From Prevotella sp. (lineage in GTDB: Bacteria > Bacteroidota > Bacteroidia > Bacteroidales > Bacteroidaceae): 64,000 bases of DNA. Positions within the stretch are counted from its first letter, which is position 1. Every line of letters starts with the position of its first letter. The notes beneath the pieces are model-generated. The model saw only the letters and a program-made list of their open reading frames with translations, searched no databases and had not been told where the DNA came from. This document shows positions 47,301 through 56,311 of the stretch, in pieces. The stretch is from assembly GCA_017541365.1 (NCBI GenBank), contig JAFXZF010000003.1, forward strand, positions 7,001-71,000, in the 5' to 3' direction. The position numbers were made by a program, and so were the translations under genes.

Positions 47301-48646
47301 CTTACGGTAGTTTGACGCCGTATATTATTGATATCCTGTGTAGTGAGGGTTATATCGCCACCGATATGATTTATGGTTGATTCGCCGAGTATGGGCGTCA
47401 GATTGAGGTCCGAAGTGACGATGTGTGTGGTGACAGCCTTATCGTGGAGTGTGCCCGTCAGTTTCATGCTGCCAGCCTTGGATAGGGCTATGTCGGCATT
47501 TCCTGAGATGTGTGTGGGACTGATTATGTGCGAGTGCCCCTTGATACTTATGTCACCGAGACGCAGGAGAGCCTCGGGTAGTGGAGCTGCCTGTCTGTCG
47601 ATGTCTGCGAGAAGTGTTTCTGATGCGTGAAGGCTACGTATATTCACATCGCCGTGCATGGCGGTGAGTATGTCATACATGGTAGCATCGGCATCAAGTA
47701 CCATGGTGCCGGAGGGTGCCTTGGCCGATATGTCGGCATGGCACTTCCTGTCAGTACCCTTTGCCCTCATCGTGAGGGTGACGGTGGTGTGTAGTGACTT
47801 CAGAGTGTTTTGGAGAAATGCGAAGTCGGAGGGCGTCACGCTGCCATCTACGCCCATATCACAATCAAAAGACGTGATGTGACCACTTGCGCCGTTGGTG
47901 GCATACTTCAGGTGCGATGACTGTGAGCGGATGTCCGACTGTGGCAGTTTGAGTTGTAGGTTTTTCAAGTGTATGTCGCCATTTGTGGCAAGGATGTCGC
48001 ACGATAGGTGACGTATGTCGAGCCCCGACTGCTCCTTGAGGCTGAGGCGCTTTATGCTCACATCGAGCGAGTCGTCTGTGAGGTGATGCAGCATGAGGTG
48101 GGTGGAGAGCTCTGTGACGCTCAGGTGATGGGGTGACAGCACACCTCGTGGGCGTGGCATGTCGAGCCGGTCGTATGTCACCTCTCCGTGGCGTACTACG
48201 AGTGACTGTATGCTCAGGTCGAGTGGGGTATGGCTTAGGGTGTCGCGGCTCTTGAGAGAGTCGATTACAAACTGGCAGTTAAGTGGTGACGAGGCATCAC
48301 GCTGCGTGATGTGAGCCTTCATGCCGAATATCTGCGCAGAGGATATGCGTATCTTACCCCAGAAGAGTGGCATGATATCCACCGACGCTGCCACACGCCC
48401 TATGCGCATCATGTCGTGGTGCTGCTGGTCGAGTATGTTGACATCATCGATAACTATCCTGACAGGCAGTCGCAGGTCCACATGTCCTATCGACACCTCT
48501 GTGTCAAGTTTGTCGCTGAGTGCTGCGCCTATCCTGTCGCCGAGAAATGACTGTACTGCCGGTATGCGTGGTAAAACAAACGTGAGGAACCATAGGAAAA
48601 GTACGGTTCCTGCGATAAAACGCAATATCGTTTTTACCTTATTCAC
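44399..48646 (-). CDS. tamB: Translocation and assembly module protein TamB
   Basis: TamB is a very long periplasm-spanning protein (AsmA-like/TamB family) linked to outer-membrane protein assembly and lipid transport. It has a single N-terminal membrane anchor (about residues 7-25), a long repetitive beta-helical body, and a C-terminal DUF490 domain (about 1000-1415) with GTLSFGANIAPGAEGFNNAEY and GQFGYRDN near the end. The length of 1415 aa is typical for the phylum. It overlaps the yggS stop by 8 bp. The partner TamA-like gene is not in the window. Confidence 0.9.
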   Translation of the reverse strand: MNKVKTILRFIAGTVLFLWFLTFVLPRIPAVQSFLGDRIGAALSDKLDTEVSIGHVDLRLPVRIVIDDVNILDQQHHDMMRIGRVAASVDIMPLFWGKIRISSAQIFGMKAHITQRDASSPLNCQFVIDSLKSRDTLSHTPLDLSIQSLVVRHGEVTYDRLDMPRPRGVLSPHHLSVTELSTHLMLHHLTDDSLDVSIKRLSLKEQSGLDIRHLSCDILATNGDIHLKNLQLKLPQSDIRSQSSHLKYATNGASGHITSFDCDMGVDGSVTPSDFAFLQNTLKSLHTTVTLTMRAKGTDRKCHADISAKAPSGTMVLDADATMYDILTAMHGDVNIRSLHASETLLADIDRQAAPLPEALLRLGDISIKGHSHIISPTHISGNADIALSKAGSMKLTGTLHDKAVTTHIVTSDLNLTPILGESTINHIGGDITLTTQDINNIRRQTTVRGKVNQLTYNNYTYHNINLDGTLRGDLVSGAIDINDPNVTLRAQGSGDIRRQAVTNATVDIDRLSAKHLHLTDIFGDTQLSAHIRVAPDAIEVTSDIADITMNGNINLATLPQSVMSIVASRMPSIHGLPRNTHTTDRFTIQTNIKDLTFLQRITSLPIQCADSVTLSGFLDATTSTADLTLQTSNMTLYERQLKDAVLHLRAPEGSLQASLSTTFLEEGGPVDISLDMQCRDDHATTVIAWDNRRSNLFRGTVTTHTTLHATPRGTVTLDISIPHSTFEVGDSLWSIQARNIHYEEDNVDIDNFKVEGASQQVTLDGTYTRHGTDSIIATLNDIDVSYILNLADFHSVDFGGYASGRIALSSITDGIKAGGHIDVTDFTFEQGRMGTLSVDATYSNDEGRINIQGICDDPSAYGRTLLSGYVVPSPGEIHLDIEAVNSRMEFMQTFCSSFMKNADLHGTGKVLLYGPFSNINLKGTLVADGEFTLSSTNCRYSLPGDTITFIPDEIMLRDARLYDKFGNVALLTGGIHHKHLTQMSYDINATTSRFLAYDFPTIQGNDTFCGHAIINGDIGIHGKGTELLINADAFPLAGTYLTYNASSPDAIRSDDIITWRSATQRTTQQRPPRSAIAKVLDAGNERTNIRMRFLIHATPNAKLHLIMDEQSGDYIDLFGNGDLQVGYYNKGALDIFGNYTVSHGTYKMTIQNLLRRDFTFQKGGTITFGGDPYDATLQMQALYSLNSVPLADLNIGNTLSANNVPVNCLMNITGTPGKPSVDFDLFLPSLSSDARNMVQSVINSEEEMNQQVLYLLAIGRFYAPSNINNNVMGDERSVSQGTLAMQSFLSGTLSQQFNNVMSGVMSGLLGKAGTLSFGANIAPGAEGFNNAEYEGLLSGRLFNNRLIFNGQFGYRDNIRTNSQSFIGDFSLQYLLTKSGTISLKVYNQSNDRYFTRNSLNTQGIGVVFQKEFGK

Positions 48647-49298
48647 TAAATATCCTGCTACCTACGCGGACGTGGTTGGAACCACACTCCTGCGCGAGGA
48701 GATAATCATTACTCATGCCGTATGATCGCACGTTGAAACTCTCATCGTCCATAAAGTAACGCTCTTTGATGGTGTCAAACAACTCCTTGGCGCGAAGGAA
48801 CTCTGACTTTATCTGCTCACAGTCATCGGTGTTGCTTGCCATCATCATAATGCCACGTATGCGCACGTGTGACATGGTACGCCATTCGCCATCCTCAAGT
48901 AGCTGCAGGCACTCCTCGGGCAACATGCCGCTTTTTGTCTCCTCTTGTGCCAGATGCAGTTCAAGAAGTATATCTATAGTACGGTCATGCTTAGCGGCCT
49001 GTTTTTCTATCTCTTTCATTAACTTGAGTGAGTCAACAGCCTCAATCATAGCGATATATGGCGCGATATACTTTACTTTATTGGTCTGCATGTGACCTAT
49101 GAAGTGCCACTGTATGTCCTTAGGCAACTGCTCGTACTTTATGCGCAGTTCCTGCTCGCGGCTCTCACCAAATACACGTTGCCCTGCCTCGTATGCCTCC
49201 ATTGCGGATGAGACGGGGTGGTACTTGCTCACCGCCACAAGTTGTACGTTAGTCTTCAGACTGCTGCGTACCTGTTGTAGATTTGATTTGATGCTCAT
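48639..49298 (-). CDS. YggS-family PLP homeostasis protein
   Basis: A PLP-binding protein of the YggS/PROSC family, which keeps pyridoxal phosphate at safe levels. The lysine is in LVAVSKYHP (about residue 24). Other marks are FGESREQELRIKYEQLP, WHFIGHMQTNK and the C-terminal SNDYLLAQECGSNHVRVGSRIF. The length of 219 aa from the internal ATG (MSIKSN) fits the family; an earlier ATG at 49322 is possible. Its start overlaps the end of the DUF4494 gene and its end overlaps tamB. Confidence 0.9.
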   Translation of the reverse strand: MSIKSNLQQVRSSLKTNVQLVAVSKYHPVSSAMEAYEAGQRVFGESREQELRIKYEQLPKDIQWHFIGHMQTNKVKYIAPYIAMIEAVDSLKLMKEIEKQAAKHDRTIDILLELHLAQEETKSGMLPEECLQLLEDGEWRTMSHVRIRGIMMMASNTDDCEQIKSEFLRAKELFDTIKERYFMDDESFNVRSYGMSNDYLLAQECGSNHVRVGSRIFSE

Positions 49299-49728
49299 AG
49301 ACGTCAAGTATAGATGTTTCAACGACTGATGCTATCTTCCAGTCCTGCATACCGGTGTTAAGTACATCCTCGATATTCTTTACGGCATTCTGGAAGGTGT
49401 TGCTCTGCACGAGGTATTTGACGCCAGAGAGTTTCTCCTTGCCTGTCTTTTCGTCGATGAAGATAAAGTTCACTTTAGCCCTGTACCACTTGTCGTCGCT
49501 GGGGTTGTCGGAAAAAAATATCTCGCGGTATGCTGCCTTCTTGATATCCGTAACGTCAAACTCGCCTGTAGAGAAGTGCGCAGCTTCCTCGGTCACAGCC
49601 TCTTCTGCTTCGGTAAATGATAGTGCATCAACGACATACAGTTCGTCAACCTTCTTCTGTGAACCATCCTCCATCAACTTGTCGTACTTTACTTTTGTTT
49701 CAAACCATTCTGCTGTTCTTGATCGCAT
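49249..49728 (-). CDS. DUF4494 domain protein
   Basis: A 159-aa soluble protein of DUF4494, found mostly in Bacteroidota. Recognisable are the opening WFETKVKYDKLMEDG, the VDALSFTEAEEAV segment and the central KVNFIFIDEKTGKEKLS. The function is unknown. It follows trpG by 44 bp and overlaps yggS, so the trp transcript may continue through it to tamB. Confidence 0.8.
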   Translation of the reverse strand: MRSRTAEWFETKVKYDKLMEDGSQKKVDELYVVDALSFTEAEEAVTEEAAHFSTGEFDVTDIKKAAYREIFFSDNPSDDKWYRAKVNFIFIDEKTGKEKLSGVKYLVQSNTFQNAVKNIEDVLNTGMQDWKIASVVETSILDVYEHQIKSTTGTQQSED

Positions 49729-49772
49729 TATTTTTTATTTGTTAAGAGTTAATATTTATTTTCTTCAAGGGG

Positions 49773-50339
49773 TCAATTGCCTGCTATCCAATTCTTTATT
49801 ATCGTTCGCCCTTCAGGTGTGAGTACGCTTTCGGGGTGAAACTGTATGCCGTGTATGTCGTACTCCCTGTGGCGCAGAGCCATGATCTGTCCCTCGTCGC
49901 TCTCGGCTGTTATTTCGAGGCAAGCGGGGAAGTTGTCCTTGCTGACCACCCACGAGTGGTACCTTCCCATGGTGATGCGCTGGGGCAGTCCTGCGAATAT
50001 GCTGTCGTTGCCATACTGTGTGCCCTCCGTTGCTATGCCGTGAAATACGTCAGAGAGGTTTGTCAGCGTGCCGCCGAAGTACTCGCCGATGGCTTGGTGT
50101 CCGAGGCATACGCCGAGTATGGGTTTCTTGCCAGCGTATGTCTTTATCACGTCGAGGAGCAGTCCAGCCTCACTTGGTATGCCAGGGCCTGGCGAGAGAA
50201 TAATCTTGTCAAACGCCTCGAGCTGTGGCAACTGAAACTGGTCATTACGGTACACCGTGACGTCGGCGCCCAGTTCCTTCACGAGATGGCTCAGGTTGTA
50301 TGTGAAAGAGTCGTAGTTGTCTATTATTACTATTTTCAT
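49773..50339 (-). CDS. trpG: Anthranilate synthase glutamine amidotransferase subunit
   Basis: A class I glutamine amidotransferase that supplies ammonia to TrpE. The nucleophile is C78 in GVCLGHQ, with SPGPGIPSEAG before it and VQFHPES near the C-terminus. The length of 188 aa is typical. It is last of the trp genes, 12 bp after trpE. In some bacteria the same protein also serves aminodeoxychorismate synthase (PabA); no pabB is seen here. Confidence 0.94.
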   Translation of the reverse strand: MKIVIIDNYDSFTYNLSHLVKELGADVTVYRNDQFQLPQLEAFDKIILSPGPGIPSEAGLLLDVIKTYAGKKPILGVCLGHQAIGEYFGGTLTNLSDVFHGIATEGTQYGNDSIFAGLPQRITMGRYHSWVVSKDNFPACLEITAESDEGQIMALRHREYDIHGIQFHPESVLTPEGRTIIKNWIAGN

Positions 50340-50351
50340 GATGCTGTGTCC

Positions 50352-51761
50352 TTACAATTTTTCAGCCATTATGATGGCCTTGCGCAAAGCGCCAAGTTTG
50401 TTGTTTACCTCCTGTAGTTCATACTGCTCGTCGCTCTTTGCCACGATGCCTCCGCCAGCCTGGAACCACAGTTCGCCGTTGCGGCTTACGAAGGTGCGTA
50501 TGGTGATGGCCTGGTTGAGCGATTTGTCAAAGCCTATAAATCCTATGCATCCGCCGTATGCTCCGCGGTTGTGTGGCTCATACTCCGAGATGAGCTGCAT
50601 GGCACGTACCTTGGGGGCTCCTGACAGGGTGCCTGCTGGGAAGGTGTCGATAAATGCCTTGATAGGGTCGGCACCCTCGTCGAGGATACCGCTGACGCGG
50701 CTTACGAGGTGTATGACGTGCGAGTAGAACTGCATGTCCTTGTAGAAGTCCACGTGCACGTTGTGACAGTTGCGCGACAGGTCGTTGCGTGCGAGGTCCA
50801 CGAGCATCACGTGTTCGGCATTCTCCTTCGGGTCGTTGCGCAGATACTCCGCATTCTTACGGTCCTGCTCAGTATCGCCGGTACGCTTTGTGGTGCCTGC
50901 TATAGGGTCGATGTATGCGTGGTATTCGCCGTCTCGGTGCTCTATGCGGCAGTGGGTTTCAGGAGAGGAGCCGAAGATGCGGAAGCCTCCGAAGTCGAAA
51001 TAAAACAAGTACGGGCTGGGATTGATGGAGCGCAGGGCGCGATATAGTTTGAAGTCGTCGCCCTCGTACTTCTGCTTGAAGCGTCGTGACAGTACTATCT
51101 GGAATACATCGCCCCTGAGGCAGTGCTTTATGCCCTTACGTATGTTGGCCTTGTGCTCCTCGTCGGTGAGTGTTGACCAGCATTCGCCTACGGAGTGAAA
51201 GTCGTAGGTACGTATCTGGCGGTTGTTGATATCCCTTTCCAGCACGTCGAGGTCTTCCTGCTCGCCGTCGCCGATGAGTTCGATGATGAGCATCTCATTA
51301 CGAAAGTGGTCAAACACCACCACGTCCTTGTAGAGTATGTACAGCAGGTCGGGAGCATCGTTTTTACTCTGCGTCTCGTCCTTGACGTCGATATTTTCGA
51401 AATACCTCACGGCATTAAACGAGGTGTAGCCAAACAGTCCGCAGCAGTCCTTGTTGTCGCCCTCTATGTCGAAGTGGCAGAGAAAGTCGTTGATAAGCTG
51501 TGCCGAACCGTATTCCGACGTTATGTCATGCTGTATCTCGGTGCCGTCTGGCAGTTTGCATATACCCTTGCCGTGGGCTATTGACACGCTGGCTATGGGG
51601 TGTACGCCGATGAATGAGCGTGAGTTTTCGCCGCCGTGATAGTCGCTGCACTCCATGAGAGCCGACATGGGGTAGTCGTCGCGTATCTTCATGTAGGCAG
51701 ATACTGGGGTGTTGAGGTCGCCCAGTATTTTCTTCGATACAGTGTTGTATTTATATTTCAT
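50352..51761 (-). CDS. trpE: Anthranilate synthase component I
   Basis: TrpE turns chorismate into anthranilate with ammonia from TrpG. The N-terminal domain has [10 protein letters not shown], which aligns with the tryptophan feedback site. The catalytic domain has the typical PEAR-like FSLRR... segment as [35 protein letters not shown] and [17 protein letters not shown]. The length of 469 aa is normal. Its ATG overlaps the trpB stop (4 bp). Confidence 0.95.
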   Translation of the reverse strand: MKYKYNTVSKKILGDLNTPVSAYMKIRDDYPMSALMECSDYHGGENSRSFIGVHPIASVSIAHGKGICKLPDGTEIQHDITSEYGSAQLINDFLCHFDIEGDNKDCCGLFGYTSFNAVRYFENIDVKDETQSKNDAPDLLYILYKDVVVFDHFRNEMLIIELIGDGEQEDLDVLERDINNRQIRTYDFHSVGECWSTLTDEEHKANIRKGIKHCLRGDVFQIVLSRRFKQKYEGDDFKLYRALRSINPSPYLFYFDFGGFRIFGSSPETHCRIEHRDGEYHAYIDPIAGTTKRTGDTEQDRKNAEYLRNDPKENAEHVMLVDLARNDLSRNCHNVHVDFYKDMQFYSHVIHLVSRVSGILDEGADPIKAFIDTFPAGTLSGAPKVRAMQLISEYEPHNRGAYGGCIGFIGFDKSLNQAITIRTFVSRNGELWFQAGGGIVAKSDEQYELQEVNNKLGALRKAIIMAEKL

Positions 51762-52954
51762 GACTGTTTGCTTTTTGCTTTAAGATATGTATCCAGGTCT
51801 TTGTCGCCTCTGCCCGATACGGTAAGTACCACGACGTCGTCTTTGCTGAAGCGGTCTGCCACCTTTGGCAGCAGGGCGAGGGCGTGGGCCGACTCAAGAG
51901 CAGGTATGATGCCCTCCATACGAGTGAGTTCGAATGCAGCCTTAAGCGCCTCGTCGTCATCAGCTGGCAGCACCTGTGCACGTCCCGTATCGTAGAGGTT
52001 ACAGTGCATAGGTCCCGTACCAGGGTAGTCCAGTCCGGCAGAGATGGAGTAGGGCTCTATGATCTGTCCGTCCTCCGTCTGCATGAGTTTTATGCGTGAG
52101 CCGTGCAGTATGCCCAGCGTGCCCACCTGCATTGATGCAGCAGTCATGTCGGTATCCACTCCCATGCCTCCTGCCTCGCCGAGTATTATCTTCACCCTCT
52201 CGTCATCGAGGTAGTGGTATATGGTGCCGGCAGCATTTGAGCCGCCTCCCACACATGCCATGAGATAGTCGGGGTAGTCGCGTCCTATCTTTTCCTTCAG
52301 CTGCCACTTTATCTCCTCCGATATGACGCTCTGCAGTCGTGCCACCATCTCGGGGTAGGGGTGCGGTCCTACTGTCGAACCTATGATATAGAATGTGTCG
52401 GCAGGATGGCAGCACCAGTCGCGTATTGCCTCGTTGGTAGCATCTTTAAGGGTCTTATTGCCCGACTCCACGGGTTGCACCTTTGCTCCCAGCATCTTCA
52501 TACGCTCCACGTTGACGTGCTGTCGCTCTACGTCGAGTGCTCCCATATACACGGTGCACGGCATATCCATGAGAGCACACACCGTGGCAGTTGCCACGCC
52601 GTGCTGTCCTGCTCCCGTCTCGGCTATGATACGTGTCTTGCCCATCTTCTTTGCCAGCAGTATCTGTCCTATGGCATTATTTATCTTGTGGGCTCCGGTA
52701 TGGTTGAGGTCTTCACGTTTGAGGTATAGCTGGCATCCGTATTTCTCGCTCATGCGCTTGGCATAGTAGAGGGGTGAGGGACGTCCCACGTAGTCTTTCA
52801 GCAGGGCGTGGTACTCCTTCTTAAACTCCTCACTCTCTATGATAGGCTCATAGGCTTTCTTAAGGTCTTCTACAGTCTTGTAGAGTATTTCTGGTATGTA
52901 TGCCCCACCATATATTCCGTAGAATCCGTTATTGTCAACAGTATATTTATTCAT
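51758..52954 (-). CDS. trpB: Tryptophan synthase beta chain
   Basis: TrpB joins indole and serine to give tryptophan. The PLP lysine is K90 in [10 protein letters not shown]. Phosphate binding is by GGGSNAAG, and the C-terminal SGRGDKD motif is present. The length of 398 aa is typical of TrpB1. It lies 35 bp after trpA and overlaps trpE by 4 bp. Confidence 0.96.
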   Translation of the reverse strand: MNKYTVDNNGFYGIYGGAYIPEILYKTVEDLKKAYEPIIESEEFKKEYHALLKDYVGRPSPLYYAKRMSEKYGCQLYLKREDLNHTGAHKINNAIGQILLAKKMGKTRIIAETGAGQHGVATATVCALMDMPCTVYMGALDVERQHVNVERMKMLGAKVQPVESGNKTLKDATNEAIRDWCCHPADTFYIIGSTVGPHPYPEMVARLQSVISEEIKWQLKEKIGRDYPDYLMACVGGGSNAAGTIYHYLDDERVKIILGEAGGMGVDTDMTAASMQVGTLGILHGSRIKLMQTEDGQIIEPYSISAGLDYPGTGPMHCNLYDTGRAQVLPADDDEALKAAFELTRMEGIIPALESAHALALLPKVADRFSKDDVVVLTVSGRGDKDLDTYLKAKSKQS

Positions 52955-52989
52955 TTTCCTTGAAAGTCGTTTTGTTCTTCTTTTTTACA

Positions 52990-53766
52990 CTATTTGCTCA
53001 GGGCATCGTAGAGGTTGTCCATCGCCACCTCGGCATCGCCGTTGGCATCGCTGAGCAGCTGTACGAATTTCGAACCTATGATGGCTCCTGCAGCGTTCTG
53101 CTGACTCGTCTCGAGGGTCTGCTTATTGCTTATGCCAAATCCTATCATACGTGGGTTGCGCAGGTTCATCGCGTTGATGCGCTGGAAGTACTCCTGCTTC
53201 GCCTCGTCAAATGACTTCTGGGCACCCGTTGTCGATGCTGACGATACCATGTATATGAAGCCGTCGGTATTGTCGTCGATAAAGCGTATGCGCTCCTCTG
53301 ATGTCTCAGGCGTTATGAGCATTATGATGCGTATGTCATACTTGTCGGCAATGGGTTTCAGCTCGAGGTAGTCCTTGAATGGCAGGTCAGGTATTATGGC
53401 ACCGCTCACGCCACACTCCTGGCATGAGTGGAAAAACTCCTCAAATCCGTACTGCATCATCACGTTGAGGTATCCCATGAGTATGAGAGGTATGTTGACA
53501 CTCTCCTTTATGGCTTTCAGCTGTGCGAAGAGTTTTCTCAGCGTCATGCCGTTTTTCAGTGCCCTTGTGGCAGCCTCCTGTATCACGGGGCCGTCAGCCA
53601 TAGGGTCGGAGAAGGGCACTCCCACCTCTATCATGTCTATGCCGCGTCTTTCGAGTGTCTGTATTATTTCGCCTGTTCCCTCCAGGTTGGGACATCCTGC
53701 GCAGAAGTATAGCGATAGCAGTTTTCTGTCCTTATTATCTGCAAAAAGTTTATTTATCTTGTTCAT
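52990..53766 (-). CDS. trpA: Tryptophan synthase alpha chain
   Basis: TrpA releases indole from indole-glycerol phosphate and channels it to TrpB. Catalytic residues are E47 and D58 in [16 protein letters not shown]. The later G-rich phosphate loop (GFGISNKQ) is present. The length of 258 aa is normal. It abuts trpF with no gap. Confidence 0.95.
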   Translation of the reverse strand: MNKINKLFADNKDRKLLSLYFCAGCPNLEGTGEIIQTLERRGIDMIEVGVPFSDPMADGPVIQEAATRALKNGMTLRKLFAQLKAIKESVNIPLILMGYLNVMMQYGFEEFFHSCQECGVSGAIIPDLPFKDYLELKPIADKYDIRIIMLITPETSEERIRFIDDNTDGFIYMVSSASTTGAQKSFDEAKQEYFQRINAMNLRNPRMIGFGISNKQTLETSQQNAAGAIIGSKFVQLLSDANGDAEVAMDNLYDALSK

Positions 53767-54459
53767 TTACCTATTATCCTTATTTATTTCACTTATAAAC
53801 ACCCTAAGCTTTTCAACGTCCTTTATGCCTGGCTCAGTTTCAAATCGTGAGTTGAGATCTATGCCTATGCACATGGGATGGTGAAAATCATTTACTCTCT
53901 GAGCATCATCTGGTCCTATGCCCCCTGACAACAGGAAGGGTATGTCGCCGTCGTACGCCTCGAGAATATCCCAGTCAAACTGCTCTCCCGAACCACCGTA
54001 GTTAGCACACTTGGTGTCAAAGAGCAACATGTCTGCGATACCGTCGTACTGTCGCCATCGTTTAACGTCGTCAGCTTCGCGGATATTCAGTGCCTTGATG
54101 ATTTTCACGTTAGGCAGGATATCAGGTATTATAGTGCTTTTCAGATTGGCTATATATACCGGCGTCTCGTTGCCGTGCAGTTGTATGTAGTCAAGCTTGT
54201 AGTTATATGCGTGGGTGATGACCGTTTGTGGCATTTCATCGACAAACACTCCCACCTTCTCCGGCTGACGGTTATTCAGTTTGCTGCTCTGCATTATCCT
54301 CCTGTCAGCCATGTTGGGTATAGTGCCGGCATTGGTATTGATACTCCTGACGTATCGTGGACTTTTGGTATAAAATATAAACCCCAGCATGTCGATGCCG
54401 AGTTCTGTTACCGCGCGAATGTTGTCAGGCTCACGCATGCCACAAACTTTTATCTTCAA
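53767..54459 (-). CDS. trpF: Phosphoribosylanthranilate isomerase
   Basis: TrpF isomerises N-phosphoribosylanthranilate. The opening KIKVCGM carries the catalytic cysteine, and QLHGNE, LLFDTK and SGGIGPDDA give the TIM-barrel phosphate site. The length of 230 aa is slightly long because of an insert near residues 43-67. It follows trpC by 4 bp. Confidence 0.93.
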   Translation of the reverse strand: MKIKVCGMREPDNIRAVTELGIDMLGFIFYTKSPRYVRSINTNAGTIPNMADRRIMQSSKLNNRQPEKVGVFVDEMPQTVITHAYNYKLDYIQLHGNETPVYIANLKSTIIPDILPNVKIIKALNIREADDVKRWRQYDGIADMLLFDTKCANYGGSGEQFDWDILEAYDGDIPFLLSGGIGPDDAQRVNDFHHPMCIGIDLNSRFETEPGIKDVEKLRVFISEINKDNR

Positions 54460-54463
54460 GTCT

Positions 54464-55252
54464 TTAACTATGAATTGTGAACTCCTTCAGCGCCTTGCCG
54501 GGGTCGGCAGTCTTCATAAAGTTCTCACCTATCAGAAAGCCGTTAAATCCCGCCCTGCGCAGGTCCCTTACCGTGTCGGGGTTGCTTATGCCGCTCTCGC
54601 TCACCTTACATGCCTCACGTGGCAGGAGCTCCGCCAGTCGGTAGCTGTTCTCCACCTTTGTCACGAAGGTTCCGAGGTTACGATTGTTTATGCCACACAT
54701 GTCAGGCTGTAGGTCAGCATACTCCAGTTCCTCCTCCGAGTGCATCTCGAGGAGTACTTCGAGCCCCATTTCGTGAGCTTTGTGCAGCAGACCGCCGCAC
54801 TCCGCCTTGCTCAGGCATGCAGCGATGAGCAGTACGGCGCTGGCACCACATAGGCGTGCCTGCAGGAGTTGGTATTCGTCGATGACAAAATTCTTGTACA
54901 GTATAGGAATCGTGACGCCGCTCTCACGCGCCATGGTGATAAACTCGTCCTTGCCGCCGAAGTAATGCTCGTCAGTAAGTATCGACAGGGCGGCGGCGCC
55001 GTTCGTTTGGTAGGCGAGGGGTATCTCGCTGGCCTTGCCTTCCTCCTTTATCCATCCCTTAGAGGGGCTCTTGCGCTTAAACTCCGCTATGATGCCCCAG
55101 TCCGACTCCATCAGCGCTCTGCGCATAGATGGCATGGGGTAGGGTGCAGTCATCCGCTCCACCTGCTTTTCCAACATGGCGTAGGGGCGCTCCGCCTTAA
55201 AGGCAGCCACTTCAACCCTCTTGTGGGCCACTATTTCATCAAGTATATCCAC
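54464..55252 (-). CDS. trpC: Indole-3-glycerol-phosphate synthase
   Basis: TrpC closes the indole ring. Motifs are AEFKRKSPSKG (with the catalytic lysine), PILYKNFVIDEYQ, EMHSEEELE, GINNRNLGTF and the last phosphate loop LIGENFM. The length of 262 aa fits the monofunctional form. It lies 12 bp after trpD. Confidence 0.95.
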   Translation of the reverse strand: MDILDEIVAHKRVEVAAFKAERPYAMLEKQVERMTAPYPMPSMRRALMESDWGIIAEFKRKSPSKGWIKEEGKASEIPLAYQTNGAAALSILTDEHYFGGKDEFITMARESGVTIPILYKNFVIDEYQLLQARLCGASAVLLIAACLSKAECGGLLHKAHEMGLEVLLEMHSEEELEYADLQPDMCGINNRNLGTFVTKVENSYRLAELLPREACKVSESGISNPDTVRDLRRAGFNGFLIGENFMKTADPGKALKEFTIHS

Positions 55253-55264
55253 GTCTTTTACTTA

Positions 55265-56263
55265 CTATCTTCCCAGTTCCACATATTTCTTGAATGCCGC
55301 CAGCGCCTTGCCGCTTTCTATCGACTCACGCGCCATATTTACGCACTCCTCTATAGACTTGCCACTTGTGTCAATGGTCTGTATAGCGTATGCCGCATTG
55401 GCTATCACCACGTTTTTCTGTGTCTCGGTGGCGGTGTTGGCGAGTACGTTGTCAAAAATCTTCACCGCCTCTTCTTTTGTCTGTCCGCCTTTCAGCTCGT
55501 CCGCCTTCGCTACGGGCAGTCCTATGTCGGTAGGTGATACTATGCGCTCGTAGCTGTTGGTGGTAATCTTGAAGTTGCCCGTCAGCGATATCTCGTCATA
55601 TCCGTCTATGCTGTTCTCTATGCAGTAATCCACGCCCAGCCTCTGATATACGGCGTTGTATAGGCGCATCTGGTCGAGTGTTGCCACACCGAGGAGCTGG
55701 CACTTGGGCTGCGACGGATTGACTATCGGTCCGAGCAGGTTGAATATCGTGGGGAAAGAGATGTTTTTCCTTATAGGAGCGACAAACTTCATGGCACGGG
55801 CAAAGAGCGGCGCGTGCAGATATGTGAAGCCCGACTCGTTGATTTGCCTGTTCAGCGTGTCCGTGTCGTTAGTAAACTTCACGCCATGCTCCTCTATGAC
55901 GTTTGAAGCTCCCGATACAGATGTAGCGGCATAGTTGCCGTGCTTAGCCACCTTATAGCCAGCGCCTGCCACCACCAGACATGCACATGTAGAGATGTTA
56001 AACGTGTTTTTCTGGTCGCCTCCCGTACCCACTATGTCGATATAGCGTGGGGCCTGGAGTAGGGCAGGCACACCCGTCTCGAGTATGCCGTCGCGAAAGC
56101 CGAGCAGTTCGTCAACGGTGATGCCTCGCATCTGTAGCGCGGTGAGCAGGGCAGCGATCTGCTCCGTCGGATACTTCTCCTGTGTTATCCCGATAAGTAT
56201 ATCATGCATCTCCTGACGTGTCAGAGTCTCGCCAGAGAGCATTTTTTCCAATATCACTTTCAT
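55265..56263 (-). CDS. trpD: Anthranilate phosphoribosyltransferase
   Basis: TrpD adds phosphoribose to anthranilate. The PRPP-binding GTGGDQKNTFNIST and KHGNYAATSVSGASNV motifs are clear. The length of 332 aa is typical. It is first in the trp operon, and its promoter lies in the 3' end of the neighbouring GH28 gene. The leader is only about 45 nt, too short for a classical attenuator. Confidence 0.95.
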   Translation of the reverse strand: MKVILEKMLSGETLTRQEMHDILIGITQEKYPTEQIAALLTALQMRGITVDELLGFRDGILETGVPALLQAPRYIDIVGTGGDQKNTFNISTCACLVVAGAGYKVAKHGNYAATSVSGASNVIEEHGVKFTNDTDTLNRQINESGFTYLHAPLFARAMKFVAPIRKNISFPTIFNLLGPIVNPSQPKCQLLGVATLDQMRLYNAVYQRLGVDYCIENSIDGYDEISLTGNFKITTNSYERIVSPTDIGLPVAKADELKGGQTKEEAVKIFDNVLANTATETQKNVVIANAAYAIQTIDTSGKSIEECVNMARESIESGKALAAFKKYVELGR

Positions 56264-56311
56264 GTCCTTTTTTCTTTTGTCGTTTGCTGTGATTTATTAT
56301 GTCTGTTGTTG

